Source: Thermoanaerobaculia bacterium (GTDB taxonomy: Bacteria > Acidobacteriota > Thermoanaerobaculia > Multivoradales > Multivoraceae). Taken from it: DNA of 64,000 nucleotides. Below are positions 25,736 through 34,789 of this stretch, piece by piece; position 1 is the first letter of the stretch, and each line of letters begins with the position of its first letter. The notes beneath the pieces are model-generated. The model searched no databases. It was given only the letters and a program-made list of their open reading frames with translations, and had not been told where the DNA came from. The stretch lies in NCBI GenBank assembly GCA_022822365.1, contig JAJEBV010000016.1:1-64000 (forward strand), in the 5' to 3' direction. Position numbers and translations under genes: made by a program.

Positions 25736-25784
25736 AGCGACCTCCCGTCCAACGAACGCCGCCCCCCAAGGGAGAGGACACGCC

Positions 25785-26453
25785 ATGACGCTCGAACTCA
25801 CCTTCCTCGGCCATTCCGGCTTCCTGATGAGCGACGGCGACCACACGCTCGCCATCGATCCTTTCCTGACCGGCAATCCGGTGGCGACGATGGCGGCCGG
25901 CGACGTGAAGTGCGACGCCATCGCCCTGACCCACGGCCACGCGGACCACTTCGGCGACACCCTGGCCATCGCCCAGGCCAACAACGCGAACGTGATCGCC
26001 GCCTTCGAGATGTGCAACTACCTCCAGGAACAGGGGCACGACAACGTGAACCCCGGCAACCCCGGTGGCAGGATCGATACCGGATTCGGCTGGGTCGCCT
26101 TCACCCACGCCTTTCACTCCTCGTCGTTCGAAGGGCAGTACATGGGCATGCCCTGCGGACTCGTCGTCCACATGGGCGGCAAGACGGTTTACCACTGCGG
26201 CGACACCGGCCTGTTCGGCGACATGAAGCTGATCGGCGAGATCTACCGCCCCGACGCCGCCTGCGTGCCGATCGGAGACCGCTTCACAATGGGTCCGGAA
26301 CTGGCGACGAAGGCCGCCGAACTGATCGGCGCGCCGGTCGCGATCCCGATCCACTACGACACCTGGCCCCCGATCGCGCAGGACCCCGCCGACTTCGCCC
26401 CGGCAGACGTAGAAGTCAAGGTGATGGCGCCGGGCGATACGCTCGCCATCTGA
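25785..26453 (+). CDS. UPF0173 metal-dependent hydrolase (metallo-beta-lactamase fold)
   Basis: The 222-residue protein follows the UPF0173/YtkL pattern: a short start (LTFLGHSGFLM), the metal motif THGHADH at residues 49-55, a central TGFGWVAFTHAFHSS segment, the HCGDTGLFGDM metal-binding Asp and a C-terminal IPIHYDTWPP. These proteins are small soluble hydrolases of unknown physiological substrate. The ATG at 25785 follows GGAGAGGA. It lies 50 bp after the ferredoxin and may share its transcript. Confidence 0.88.
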   Translation: MTLELTFLGHSGFLMSDGDHTLAIDPFLTGNPVATMAAGDVKCDAIALTHGHADHFGDTLAIAQANNANVIAAFEMCNYLQEQGHDNVNPGNPGGRIDTGFGWVAFTHAFHSSSFEGQYMGMPCGLVVHMGGKTVYHCGDTGLFGDMKLIGEIYRPDAACVPIGDRFTMGPELATKAAELIGAPVAIPIHYDTWPPIAQDPADFAPADVEVKVMAPGDTLAI

Positions 26454-26542
26454 CCGCGGATGCACTCTCCCTGCGGTCACGCCAATCGTGACCCGGCCGC
26501 AACAAGCAACGCAGCCTTCCGTAACAGGAGGCTGACGACGCC

Positions 26543-27397
26543 ATGCTCGTGTTCGACCATGTCAGCAAGTCCTTCGGCGACCTGCGCGCGGTCGACGACC
26601 TGTCCTTCGAAGTGGAGGCCGGCGAAGTGTTCGGGCTGCTGGGTCCGAACGGCGCCGGCAAGACGACGGCGATCAACATGGCGGTCGGTCTGCTCGAACC
26701 GGACGAAGGGGTAGTCCGCTTCGCGGACGAAGCCTTCGACCGGGACCCGCGCGACGCGGAGAATCGGAGGTCGCTGGGCCTGGCGCCGCAGTCCATCGCC
26801 CTCTACGAGCAGATCGGCGGCGCCGACAACCTGCGCTTCTTCGGCCGCCTCCACGGTCTGCGGGGAACCGACCTGGAAGAACGGGTCGTCGCCTGCCTCG
26901 ACTTCGCTGATCTGACGGACGTCGGGAAGAAGGTCGTCTCCAAGTACTCCGGCGGCATGAAGCGGCGGCTCAACCTGGCGGTCGCGATCATCCACGATCC
27001 GGAACTTGTCCTGCTCGACGAACCGACGGTCGGCGTCGATCCCCAATCCAGGAACGCGATCTTCGAGCGCGTCGAACAGCTTCGGGACGCGGGCAAGGAG
27101 GTCGTCTACACGACCCACTACATGGAAGAGGCGCAACGCCTCTGCGACCGGGTCGCGATCATCGACCGGGGCCGGCTGATGGCGCTCGACACGGTGCCGG
27201 CACTGATCGAGGCCCACGGCGGCCCCGGCAACCTGGTCGTCAGGACCGGCGACAGCGAATCACGTCACGAGACGACCGATCCGCTCGGAACGCTGGCCGA
27301 ACTCCAGGCCCGGCAGGCGGTGGATCACTTTCAGTACCTCCCGCCGGATCTGGAAACCGTCTTCCTCAATCTCACCGGCAGGGCGCTGCGGGACTAG
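26543..27397 (+). CDS. ABC-2 type exporter, ATP-binding subunit
   Basis: The 284-residue ATPase has Walker A (GPNGAGKTT, Lys40), a Q-loop (LAPQSIALY), the signature SGGMKRR, Walker B with Glu (LVLLDEPTVGVDP) and the H-loop (THYMEEAQR). The DrrA/NatA-like C-terminal tail ends near ETVFLNLTGR, as in exporters of drugs, antibiotics or polysaccharides. The membrane subunit follows 17 bp downstream. AACAGGAGG before the ATG at 26543 is a strong ribosome site. The exported substrate cannot be told. Confidence 0.9.
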   Translation: MLVFDHVSKSFGDLRAVDDLSFEVEAGEVFGLLGPNGAGKTTAINMAVGLLEPDEGVVRFADEAFDRDPRDAENRRSLGLAPQSIALYEQIGGADNLRFFGRLHGLRGTDLEERVVACLDFADLTDVGKKVVSKYSGGMKRRLNLAVAIIHDPELVLLDEPTVGVDPQSRNAIFERVEQLRDAGKEVVYTTHYMEEAQRLCDRVAIIDRGRLMALDTVPALIEAHGGPGNLVVRTGDSESRHETTDPLGTLAELQARQAVDHFQYLPPDLETVFLNLTGRALRD

Positions 27398-27414
27398 AGC
27401 CGCCAGGAGACCCC

Positions 27415-28689
27415 GTGAACAAGATCGTCGCCATGGCCGCGAAGGACATCCACATCCTCTTCCGGGACAAGCTGGGCTTCTTCTTCACCGTCTTCTTCCC
27501 GCTGATGATGGCGATCTTCTTCGGCGCCATGTTCGCCGGCCTCAGCCGCGGGCCCGCGAACATTCCGATCGCCCTTGTCGACCAGGACCGGACTTCCGCC
27601 TCGGAGCGCTTCATCGAGCGGCTCGGGCAAGCCTCCGGGCTCGCTGTCGAACAGATTCCCCGCGAGGAGGCCCTGGAGCAGGTGCGGCGGGGCCGGACGG
27701 CAGTCATGGTCACCCTGACGCCCGGGTTCGGCGCCGCTCTGGACAATCCCTTCGTGACGACGCCCGAAGTCGAGATGACCGTCGATCCCACGCAGTTCGC
27801 CGTGGCCGGGATGGTCCGGGGCGTCCTGCTGGAGGCGGCCGGGGCCGAGCTGCAGGACCTGATGTCGGATCCGGCCCGTCTGGGCGCCGCGAACAGCCAG
27901 AACAGCCTGTTCTTCGAGAGTCTGCCGCCCTCCGACGCCCGCGACCAGATGCTGACGTTCCTCGACCTGTCGCCGCGCGTTTCGTCGCTGATCGACGAAA
28001 TGGGTCTGGGCGCCGCGACCGGCGGAAACCAGGGCTTCGGCCCACCACTCGAGATCGAGCAGACGGAGGTCCAGGCCGAGCGCCCGGGTCCGACGAACTC
28101 CTATGCCACATCCTTCGCGCAGGCGATGCTCTGGACGCTGATCGGCGGGTCGGTGTCCTTCAGCATGTCGATCGCCATCGAACGGAGCCGCGGCACGCTG
28201 ATGCGACTGCTCGTGGCGCCGATCACGGCCCGTCACCTCCTCGCGGCCAAGGGGCTGGCCTGCCTCGGCGCGACCCTGTTCACGAGTACGGCGCTGATCA
28301 CGCTGGGGATCACCGTCTTCGACGTCAGGCCCACGTCCTATCCGCTGCTCGCTCTTGCCCTTCTCTGCGGCTCGATCTGCTTCTGCGGCATCATGATGGC
28401 CCTGAGCGTCATCGGTGGCACGGAGCAGGCGGCCGCCGGCATCGGCTGGGGCCTCTCACTGCCGCTGTCCATGCTGGGCGGCGGCATGGTGCCCCTGTTC
28501 CTGATGCCGGAGTGGATGCAGACCCTCGGCAACATCAGCCCGATGAAGTGGACGCTGATGGCCTACGAGGGCGCGATCTGGCGCGGTTTCACGCTGAACG
28601 AGATGCTGCTGCCGTGCGCCGTGCTGGTGGCCATCGGCGTTCTCGCCTTCACGCTCGGCGCCAGGAACCTGCGCTGGGACACCGGTTGA
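27415..28689 (+). CDS. ABC-2 type exporter, permease subunit
   Basis: The 424-residue permease has the ABC2_membrane_3 layout. One N-terminal membrane segment (about residues 20-45) is followed by a large periplasmic domain of about 180 residues, then five further membrane segments from about residue 235 to the C-terminus, with an E-S-x-G-T-like loop (ERSRGTLMRLLVAP) between them. It pairs with the ATPase immediately upstream to form an efflux complex in the inner membrane. The GTG at 27415 is the start. Confidence 0.88.
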   Translation: MNKIVAMAAKDIHILFRDKLGFFFTVFFPLMMAIFFGAMFAGLSRGPANIPIALVDQDRTSASERFIERLGQASGLAVEQIPREEALEQVRRGRTAVMVTLTPGFGAALDNPFVTTPEVEMTVDPTQFAVAGMVRGVLLEAAGAELQDLMSDPARLGAANSQNSLFFESLPPSDARDQMLTFLDLSPRVSSLIDEMGLGAATGGNQGFGPPLEIEQTEVQAERPGPTNSYATSFAQAMLWTLIGGSVSFSMSIAIERSRGTLMRLLVAPITARHLLAAKGLACLGATLFTSTALITLGITVFDVRPTSYPLLALALLCGSICFCGIMMALSVIGGTEQAAAGIGWGLSLPLSMLGGGMVPLFLMPEWMQTLGNISPMKWTLMAYEGAIWRGFTLNEMLLPCAVLVAIGVLAFTLGARNLRWDTG

Positions 28690-28693
28690 GCCC

Positions 28694-29674
28694 TTGACCG
28701 GCCCCCTGCTCGTCATCGGTTCGGTCAACTACGACCTGATCTTCCGGCATCCCCGCCTGCCCCAGGCCGGCGAGACGATCTCCGGCGCGGAACTGTTCAC
28801 GTCCTGCGGCGGCAAGGGCGCGAACCAGGCGGTGGCGGCGGTCCGGTGCCGCGGGGGCCTGAGTGCCGGCGGCGGTCCAGGGCATGAAGAGCCGATTCGC
28901 GCGCCCGGATCGCCCGCCGACGGTGCCGCGCCGTCGGTCCTCTTCGCCGGAGCGGTCGGCAACGACGCCCATGCCGCCGCTCAGCTCCAGGTCTTCAAGG
29001 AGGACGAACTCGACACCGGACATCTCCTGATGCTCGACGACATCCACACGGGGCTGTCGGCGGTCTGGGTCGACGCCCGCTCCGGGGACAACCGGATCAT
29101 GAACTCGCCCGGCGCGAACGGCCGGGTGACGGCGAAAGCGCTGGCGCCCGTACCGGTGGAAGACGCCGGGCTGCTCCTGATTCAGAACGAGACGCCAGCC
29201 GACGGCGTGCGGAGCGCAGTCCAGCGCGCCGCTGCCGCCGGCGTGCCGGTGGTCTGGAACCCGGCACCTATCGACGAGACAAGCGACCCGGGGCTCGATC
29301 CCCGGCAGGTCACCTGGGTCACACCGAACGAAGTGGAGTGCGCCGTGCTGTTGGGCCGGACCGGCGAGCGGATCGATGCCGGCAGCGCCGCCGACGCCGC
29401 GGCTGGGCTGCTCAGGCTCGGCTACCGCGGCGCCGCTCTCACGCTGGGTCCGGCCGGCGTCCTGCTGGCCGAACCCGGATCAGCACCGACGCTCGTTCCC
29501 GCGCCGAAGGTCGACGCGGTCGACACGACCGGCGCCGGCGACGCCTTCAACGGCGCCTTCGCCGCCGCCCTGCTCGCTACCGGCGACAGCCGCGAAGCCG
29601 CCGCATTCGGCGTCCGCTACGCCAGCGATTCCGTGACCCGGCACGGCACGCAGACCTCGTTCGCCCGCTGGTAG
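28694..29674 (+). CDS. PfkB-family carbohydrate kinase, ribokinase-like
   Basis: The 326-residue kinase has the ribokinase substrate loop (GGKGANQAVAAV) and the PfkB signature DTTGAGDAFNGAF with catalytic Asp283. It also has NPAPIDE and VTPNEVE elements typical of ribokinases. The TTG at 28694, five bases after the permease stop, is taken as the start because the next strand (PLLVIGSVNYD) is the family N-terminus. An extra Gly/Pro-rich insert of about 28 residues (around residues 52-80) breaks the usual join between the GGKG loop and the next strand; it looks like a surface loop. It probably phosphorylates ribose or a related sugar or nucleoside. Confidence 0.83.
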   Translation: MTGPLLVIGSVNYDLIFRHPRLPQAGETISGAELFTSCGGKGANQAVAAVRCRGGLSAGGGPGHEEPIRAPGSPADGAAPSVLFAGAVGNDAHAAAQLQVFKEDELDTGHLLMLDDIHTGLSAVWVDARSGDNRIMNSPGANGRVTAKALAPVPVEDAGLLLIQNETPADGVRSAVQRAAAAGVPVVWNPAPIDETSDPGLDPRQVTWVTPNEVECAVLLGRTGERIDAGSAADAAAGLLRLGYRGAALTLGPAGVLLAEPGSAPTLVPAPKVDAVDTTGAGDAFNGAFAAALLATGDSREAAAFGVRYASDSVTRHGTQTSFARW

Positions 29675-29683
29675 TGTCGCCGC

Positions 29684-30982
29684 GTGTCCGGCCACGACTC
29701 GTCCACCAGGCTCGCCCTGCTCGGCGGCACTCCAGTCCGAGACAAGGCGTGGCCCCAATGGCCGGCGCGGGGGCCGGCCGAGGAGCGGGCCGTCCTCGTC
29801 GCGCTCCGGGAGGGCGACTGGGGCGGCTTCCCGCTTCCGAACGAACGCTCGGCGACCTTCGCCGCCGCCTTCGCCGACCGCCACGACTGCGACCACGCCC
29901 TGTGCGTGGCGAACGGCACCGTCTCGCTCGAGGTCGCGCTCCAGGCGATGGGAGTCGAACCCGGCGCCGAGGTCATCGTGCCCGCCTACACCTTCGAGGC
30001 GACCGCCTCGGCGGCTCTGTTCGCCGGCTGCGTCCCGGTCTTCGCCGACATCGACCCGGAAACCTGGTGCATCGACGTCGAGTCCGCGGCGGCCCTGGTC
30101 ACCGAGCGCACCCAGGCGATCGTGCCGGTCCATCTCGCGATGACCGTCGCCGACCTGGACGCGATCGGCGCGTTCGCCGAGACGCACGGGCTCGCCGTGC
30201 TCGAGGACTGCGCCCACGCCCACGGCGCCCGCTGGCGCGGCCGCGGCGTCGGCTCGTGGGGCGACGCCGGTTCCTTCAGCTTCCAGAGTTCGAAGCTGAT
30301 GACGGCCGGCGAAGGCGGCATCGTGACGACCTCGGACGAGACGGTTCTCGACCGTCTGCACGCCCTCGTGAATTGCGGCCGCCAGCGGCCCGGCGCTGCG
30401 GAGCCGGCAGCGGTCATCGGCCACAACTACCGAATGACCGACCTGCAGGCCGCGATCCTCGAAGTCCAGCTTGATCGGCTCGACCGCCAGCACGAGATCC
30501 GCGCCGTCAACGCCCGTCGCCTGCGGGCCGCGATCGAGAACATCGACGGTCTCTCGAACCTCCGGATCGACGACCGGGTGACGACCCAGGCCATCTACCA
30601 GTTCGTCTTCCGCTTCGACAGCGAGGCCTTCGCCGGCCTCGACCGCGACACCTTCGTCGCCACGCTGGCGGCCGAAGGCGTGCCCGCCGACGGCCGCTTC
30701 TACGAGTCCCTGCCCGTGAGCGAACTGCTCCGCCCCGACCCGGCCCGCTACCCGGCCTGGAGCAAGGCACACGCCCGGAGCCCTGCCGCCCACTGCCCCA
30801 ACGCCGAGCGTGCCGCCTACCGCGAGTCCGTCTGGCTGCCCCACCAACTCCTGCTGGGCACCGAGTCCGACGTCGACGACATCGTCGAGGCCATGCTCAA
30901 GGTGCAGGGCTCAGCAGCTGACCTCGCCGGACTCGAAAGCACCGAAGTCGAGAGGTTGCGGCAGGCCCGGTCGGCCCGCTAG
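29684..30982 (+). CDS. DegT/DnrJ/EryC1/StrS-family PLP aminotransferase
   Basis: The 432-residue protein has the family's substrate-nucleotide region (ANGTVSLEVALQAMG), the cofactor-ring Asp (LEDCAHAHGA) and the PLP lysine at Lys204 in SFQSSKLMTAGEGG. NYRMTDLQAAIL follows in the C-terminal half. Enzymes of this group aminate keto-sugars for surface glycans or antibiotics, though some act on inositol-type substrates. The GTG at 29684 starts nine bases after the kinase stop. The 3' end overlaps the convergent DUF1552 gene by 4 bp. No other sugar-nucleotide enzyme is adjacent. Confidence 0.85.
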   Translation: MSGHDSSTRLALLGGTPVRDKAWPQWPARGPAEERAVLVALREGDWGGFPLPNERSATFAAAFADRHDCDHALCVANGTVSLEVALQAMGVEPGAEVIVPAYTFEATASAALFAGCVPVFADIDPETWCIDVESAAALVTERTQAIVPVHLAMTVADLDAIGAFAETHGLAVLEDCAHAHGARWRGRGVGSWGDAGSFSFQSSKLMTAGEGGIVTTSDETVLDRLHALVNCGRQRPGAAEPAAVIGHNYRMTDLQAAILEVQLDRLDRQHEIRAVNARRLRAAIENIDGLSNLRIDDRVTTQAIYQFVFRFDSEAFAGLDRDTFVATLAAEGVPADGRFYESLPVSELLRPDPARYPAWSKAHARSPAAHCPNAERAAYRESVWLPHQLLLGTESDVDDIVEAMLKVQGSAADLAGLESTEVERLRQARSAR

Positions 30983-32247
30983 GCCCAGGTCAGCGTACTG
31001 GTGCTCTGACCGAAGGCGTCCGTCTCCACGCCCATCGACTGCAGCAGCGTCACGTACAGGTTGCAGAGCGGCGCGTTGTGCCTGCCTTCGTGGACGATGT
31101 GCTGGCCGTGGCTGAAGCCGCCGCCGGCGACCAGGATCGGCAGGTCCTTCGGCTCGTGGGAGTTCGCGTTGCCGAGGTTGCTGCCGAAGAGCACGGCCGT
31201 GTTGTCGAGCAGCGAGCCGTTGCCGTCGCTACGCTCGCCCAGGTCGGTCAGGAGATCGTCGAAGCTCTCGACGATCTCGGTCTCGATCTTCTTGAGCTGC
31301 GCGATCTTCGACGGATCCTGGCCGTGGTGCGACAGGCTGTGCTGATCGAAGTTCACGCCCGGGACGTCGATCACGACGCCGTGATCCTGGATCATCAGGC
31401 TGACGACGCGTGACGAGTCGGTTTCGAGGATCAGCGGGATCATCCGGAACATCAGCTGGATGCGCCCGATCAGGTCGGAGCGCGACGGGATGTCGACCGG
31501 CGGCTCGACATCGACCACCGGCTTCGGCTTCTGCTGCCAGGCCTTGACCTCGGCGAGGTCGAGTTCGGCCGTGCGCACCGCGTTGAAGTAGGAGTCCAGC
31601 TTCACCTGGTCGGCCAGGCTCACGCGCCGCCGCAGCGACGACGTCTGCGACTTGAGGCGGTCCAGAATGCTGCCGCCGTCGTTCAGGCTCTGCTTCTCCC
31701 GCTCGACTTCCTCCGGCGTCCCCTGCAGGAACAACTGCCGGAACAGGTTCGCCGGGCTGGTCTCGGCCGGCACCATGGCGCCGCTCCTGGTGTAGGACTG
31801 GCTCTGCGGAGCGGCCGTGCCGAGCACGACGGACGGGAAGCGCGTCGTGTACCCGAGATGGTTCGCGGCCACCTGGTCCATCGAGATCGTGTTCCGGAAA
31901 CCGTCGAGGCCGGGTCGCCGGGCGGCCGTCAGGAAGGTGATCTCGGAGTTGTGCGGCTGCCGGCCGGTCTGCTCCTCGTGCGAGAACCCGGAGAACAGCG
32001 TGAAGTTGTCGCGGTGCTTCTCCAGCAGCGACAGGTACTCCGTCGTCTCATAGCCGGCGCCGGCCGTCTCGGGGAACCAGGCCTCCTTGTAGAGGCCGAG
32101 GGTGTTGCAGATGTTGACCATCCGCCGGGGTCCGGTGGCCGCGGCGCGGGCCAGCCCCGGGGTCATCGACTCGAGCATGGGCAGGGCGAGAGCGACGCCC
32201 GAGGCGCGCAGGAAGGTACGGCGGTCCAGAGGCTGTCTCAGGTTCAT
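30979..32247 (-). CDS. DUF1552 protein with Tat signal
   Basis: The 422-residue product begins with a twin-arginine signal (RRTFLRASG) and a hydrophobic core ending near ARAAA. It then shows the DUF1552 pattern, including ICNTLGLYKEAWFP, LTAARRPG, SMDQVAA and a late GSNLGNANSHEPKDLP segment. DUF1552 proteins have a sulfatase-like or alkaline-phosphatase-like look and are almost always encoded next to DUF1592/DUF1588 cytochrome-type proteins, as here, where the partner ends 2 bp upstream. Export in folded form by Tat suggests a cofactor or metal. The biochemical role of the pair is not established; a part in oxidative attack on extracellular polymers has been proposed for the wider family. Confidence 0.85.
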   Translation of the reverse strand: MNLRQPLDRRTFLRASGVALALPMLESMTPGLARAAATGPRRMVNICNTLGLYKEAWFPETAGAGYETTEYLSLLEKHRDNFTLFSGFSHEEQTGRQPHNSEITFLTAARRPGLDGFRNTISMDQVAANHLGYTTRFPSVVLGTAAPQSQSYTRSGAMVPAETSPANLFRQLFLQGTPEEVEREKQSLNDGGSILDRLKSQTSSLRRRVSLADQVKLDSYFNAVRTAELDLAEVKAWQQKPKPVVDVEPPVDIPSRSDLIGRIQLMFRMIPLILETDSSRVVSLMIQDHGVVIDVPGVNFDQHSLSHHGQDPSKIAQLKKIETEIVESFDDLLTDLGERSDGNGSLLDNTAVLFGSNLGNANSHEPKDLPILVAGGGFSHGQHIVHEGRHNAPLCNLYVTLLQSMGVETDAFGQSTSTLTWA

Positions 32248-32249
32248 CG

Positions 32250-34706
32250 CTACCTCGTTCTGAAGAGGTCGCTCTTCGTGACCTCGTGAATCATCGTCCT
32301 GAAGGGAAACCCGTCGTCGCTGAGCTTCGCCACGACCTGCTCGACGCCGTCCCGGTCCGCGAACTCGATCTCGGCGCCGGTCGAGTAGACGAGAAGCTGG
32401 GACACGAGGTGTCGCGCCACCTGTTCCACGTCCCTGCCGAGCAGCGCCTTGTACTCCTCGATCCCGGCGAAGGCCTCACCGTCGGCCGTGACGCCCGAGG
32501 CGTCGACCGGGGGTCCCTGCTTGTACGGCATCGGATAGACGAATCCGTCCGGCGTCGTGCCTTCGCCGCCGGCCGCGCGGTAGTTCGTGCGGAAGCCGCC
32601 GATGACGTCGAAGGACTCGAGGGCGAAGCCCGGTGGATCGATCACCCGGTGACAACTGTTGCAGACGGGCTCGTTGCGGTGCTTCGCCAACTGCTCGCGG
32701 ACCGTCACCGCGCCCCGGGTGTCCGGTTCGAGAGCCTCGACGCTCTCGGGCGGAGGCGGCGCCGGCTGGCCGAGCAGATTGGCCAGCACGAAGTTGCCGC
32801 GCGGAATCGGCGAGGTGATCGTGCCGTTGGCCGTGATCTTGTGGATGCTGGCCTGAGTGATCAGGCCGCCGCGGACGCTGTCCGCCGGCAGCGCCACCTT
32901 GCGCATGTGCTGTCCCTCGACCTCCGGGATGCCGTAGTGGTCGGCCAGCCGCCGGTTGAGGAACGTGAAGTCGGCGTCGATCAGGCTGCCGACGCCGTGG
33001 TTCCCGGCGACCAGTTCGGCCAGGAACAGTTGCGTCTCCCTGGCCATCGCCTGCCCCAGGCGGTCGTCGTACTCGGGATAGAGCCCGGAGTCCGGGTTCG
33101 TCGCCTTCATCTCGTACAGCCGAAACGCCTGGCCCGCGAAGTCGTGGACGAAGCGCTCCGACCTGGGATCGTCGAGCAGACGCTCTACCTGAGACGCCAG
33201 GACTCCCGGGTCGGAGAGGCTGCCGTCGCCGGCGCGGGCCAGCAGTTCATCGTCCGGCAGGCTCCGCCAGAGAAAGTACGAGAGACGGGACGCCAGCGCG
33301 TGATCGTCCAGCCGTCCCGGATCGCCGGTCTGGAACAGGAAGGGAGGAGCGCTGAGGATGGCGCGGAGCGGGATGCGCACCGCTTCGATGAACGGCCGGC
33401 CGCTCTCGAGGAGTGGCTGGGCCAGACTCGCATAGGCCTTGAGTTCGCCTTCAGCGAGCGGACGGCGGAAGGCCCGCGGGCCGAAGCCCGCAACGACGTC
33501 CACCACGTGCTCGTACGGCGCCTTCGTCAGGACGACGTCGCCGGCATCGTCGAAGTCGACGCCGGCCAGCAGTTTCCGGGCGCTCGGCGGCGGCCAGTCC
33601 TCGAACAGCGGACCCTCGATCACGAGCGACCGGAGCGCGATCCCCTCGCCCTTGTAGTTCTCCACGTTCCTGTCGGGCGGGTAGTAGTCGAAGTACTCGC
33701 CCGGCGGCGGGTCCGCCTCGGCAAGCGAGGGAGCGAGGAGGTCGCCCGGGCGCAGGAAGGTCTCGAACTGCACCGTCCGCGGCGTCTCGCCGACCAGATC
33801 CCAGGAGGCGATCAGTTCGTCGAGCGAGGCGGCGGCCGCCTGCTTCGACCCCCGGTAGACGGTCAGCGTCACCGGGCCGCGCGGCTGGTACGCCCAGCCT
33901 TCGATCGTCGCGCGATAGCGGCCGGCGTAGGGCACGTTGTAGCCCTCGGTCTCCGAGTGCATCAGGTACGTGGACCCGCCGTCGACGAACATGACGGCCG
34001 CATCGTCCAGCATCTTCGTGATCCCGCCGCCCAGGATCTCCGCCTTGCTCATGTACGTGAGGTAGGTCGAATCGGCGTAGGCGATCTCGCGCCTCCCGGT
34101 AGCCGGCCGCGGTCCGATCTTGATCGCCTCGTCGAGCGCCCGGTCCGCCACTTCGAGATAGCTGCGGACATGCAGGGGCGACATGCTCTGGTTCGCCGCC
34201 ACCGTGTCGAAGCCGCCGGAGTCGGCCTCGGCCGGCAGCGACTGGCTCAGTTCCATCGCCACCGCCTCGTCGATGGCGAGCAGATCCTGGATCGTGTAGG
34301 CGTACTCGAGCCGGGTCAGGCGCCGCAGCGGTACGCGCTGGCCTCCGCGGGAGGCCAGATTGGCCTCGACCAGAGCCCCCTTGAGCGACGCCAGCGCCGC
34401 ATCGATCAGCTCCGCTTCGGGCTTCGGCGCCTCCGGAGGCGGCATCTCGCCGTTGGCGATGCGATCGTGAATGCGCTGCCAGGTGCGGAAGGTCCTCGCG
34501 TCCGTCAGATCGTGGCTCAGCCGGGTGATGCTGAGCGGCGTCGCGGTCCGGTTTCCGTGACAGCGGATACAGGAACGGTCGACCAGCGGCGCCACGCCCT
34601 CGAAGAATCCGGCGGCCTCCGTGGGCTCCGCGGTCTCCTGCGCCGATACGGCCGGCACGAGCAGGACGAACGGCAACGCCGCGACCGCAATGCGATTCTG
34701 CTTCAT
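32250..34706 (-). CDS. Exported DUF1587/1592/1588/1585 protein with haem-binding motifs
   Basis: The 818-residue protein has a signal peptide (ending VSAQE), an N-terminal cytochrome-like segment with CIRCH about 45 residues in, a DUF1587 region (LRRLTRLEYAYTIQDLLAID), a carbohydrate-binding-like beta region (about 250-400), then DUF1595/1592 (FGPRAFRRPL, YFLWRSLPDDELL), DUF1588 with a second CxxCH (CNSCHR) and a C-terminal DUF1585. This is the planctomycete/acidobacterial cytochrome-type multidomain protein. The ATG at 34706 is chosen because it begins the signal peptide, although the frame is open further upstream. It is translated just ahead of the Tat-exported DUF1552 partner and both should act in the periplasm or outside. 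Confidence 0.85.
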   Translation of the reverse strand: MKQNRIAVAALPFVLLVPAVSAQETAEPTEAAGFFEGVAPLVDRSCIRCHGNRTATPLSITRLSHDLTDARTFRTWQRIHDRIANGEMPPPEAPKPEAELIDAALASLKGALVEANLASRGGQRVPLRRLTRLEYAYTIQDLLAIDEAVAMELSQSLPAEADSGGFDTVAANQSMSPLHVRSYLEVADRALDEAIKIGPRPATGRREIAYADSTYLTYMSKAEILGGGITKMLDDAAVMFVDGGSTYLMHSETEGYNVPYAGRYRATIEGWAYQPRGPVTLTVYRGSKQAAAASLDELIASWDLVGETPRTVQFETFLRPGDLLAPSLAEADPPPGEYFDYYPPDRNVENYKGEGIALRSLVIEGPLFEDWPPPSARKLLAGVDFDDAGDVVLTKAPYEHVVDVVAGFGPRAFRRPLAEGELKAYASLAQPLLESGRPFIEAVRIPLRAILSAPPFLFQTGDPGRLDDHALASRLSYFLWRSLPDDELLARAGDGSLSDPGVLASQVERLLDDPRSERFVHDFAGQAFRLYEMKATNPDSGLYPEYDDRLGQAMARETQLFLAELVAGNHGVGSLIDADFTFLNRRLADHYGIPEVEGQHMRKVALPADSVRGGLITQASIHKITANGTITSPIPRGNFVLANLLGQPAPPPPESVEALEPDTRGAVTVREQLAKHRNEPVCNSCHRVIDPPGFALESFDVIGGFRTNYRAAGGEGTTPDGFVYPMPYKQGPPVDASGVTADGEAFAGIEEYKALLGRDVEQVARHLVSQLLVYSTGAEIEFADRDGVEQVVAKLSDDGFPFRTMIHEVTKSDLFRTR

Positions 34707-34789
34707 CCCTCTACCCTTCCGCCACCGCGCACCGGGGTGGCTGGCAACTCGCTCAAGAACTTGTAACACCCTACCACTTTTTGGCCGCC

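Noticed and set aside
31061..31413. Plus-strand small proteins inside the DUF1552 gene
   Set aside because: They are antisense to a well-supported Tat-exported protein and have no ribosome sites or motifs.
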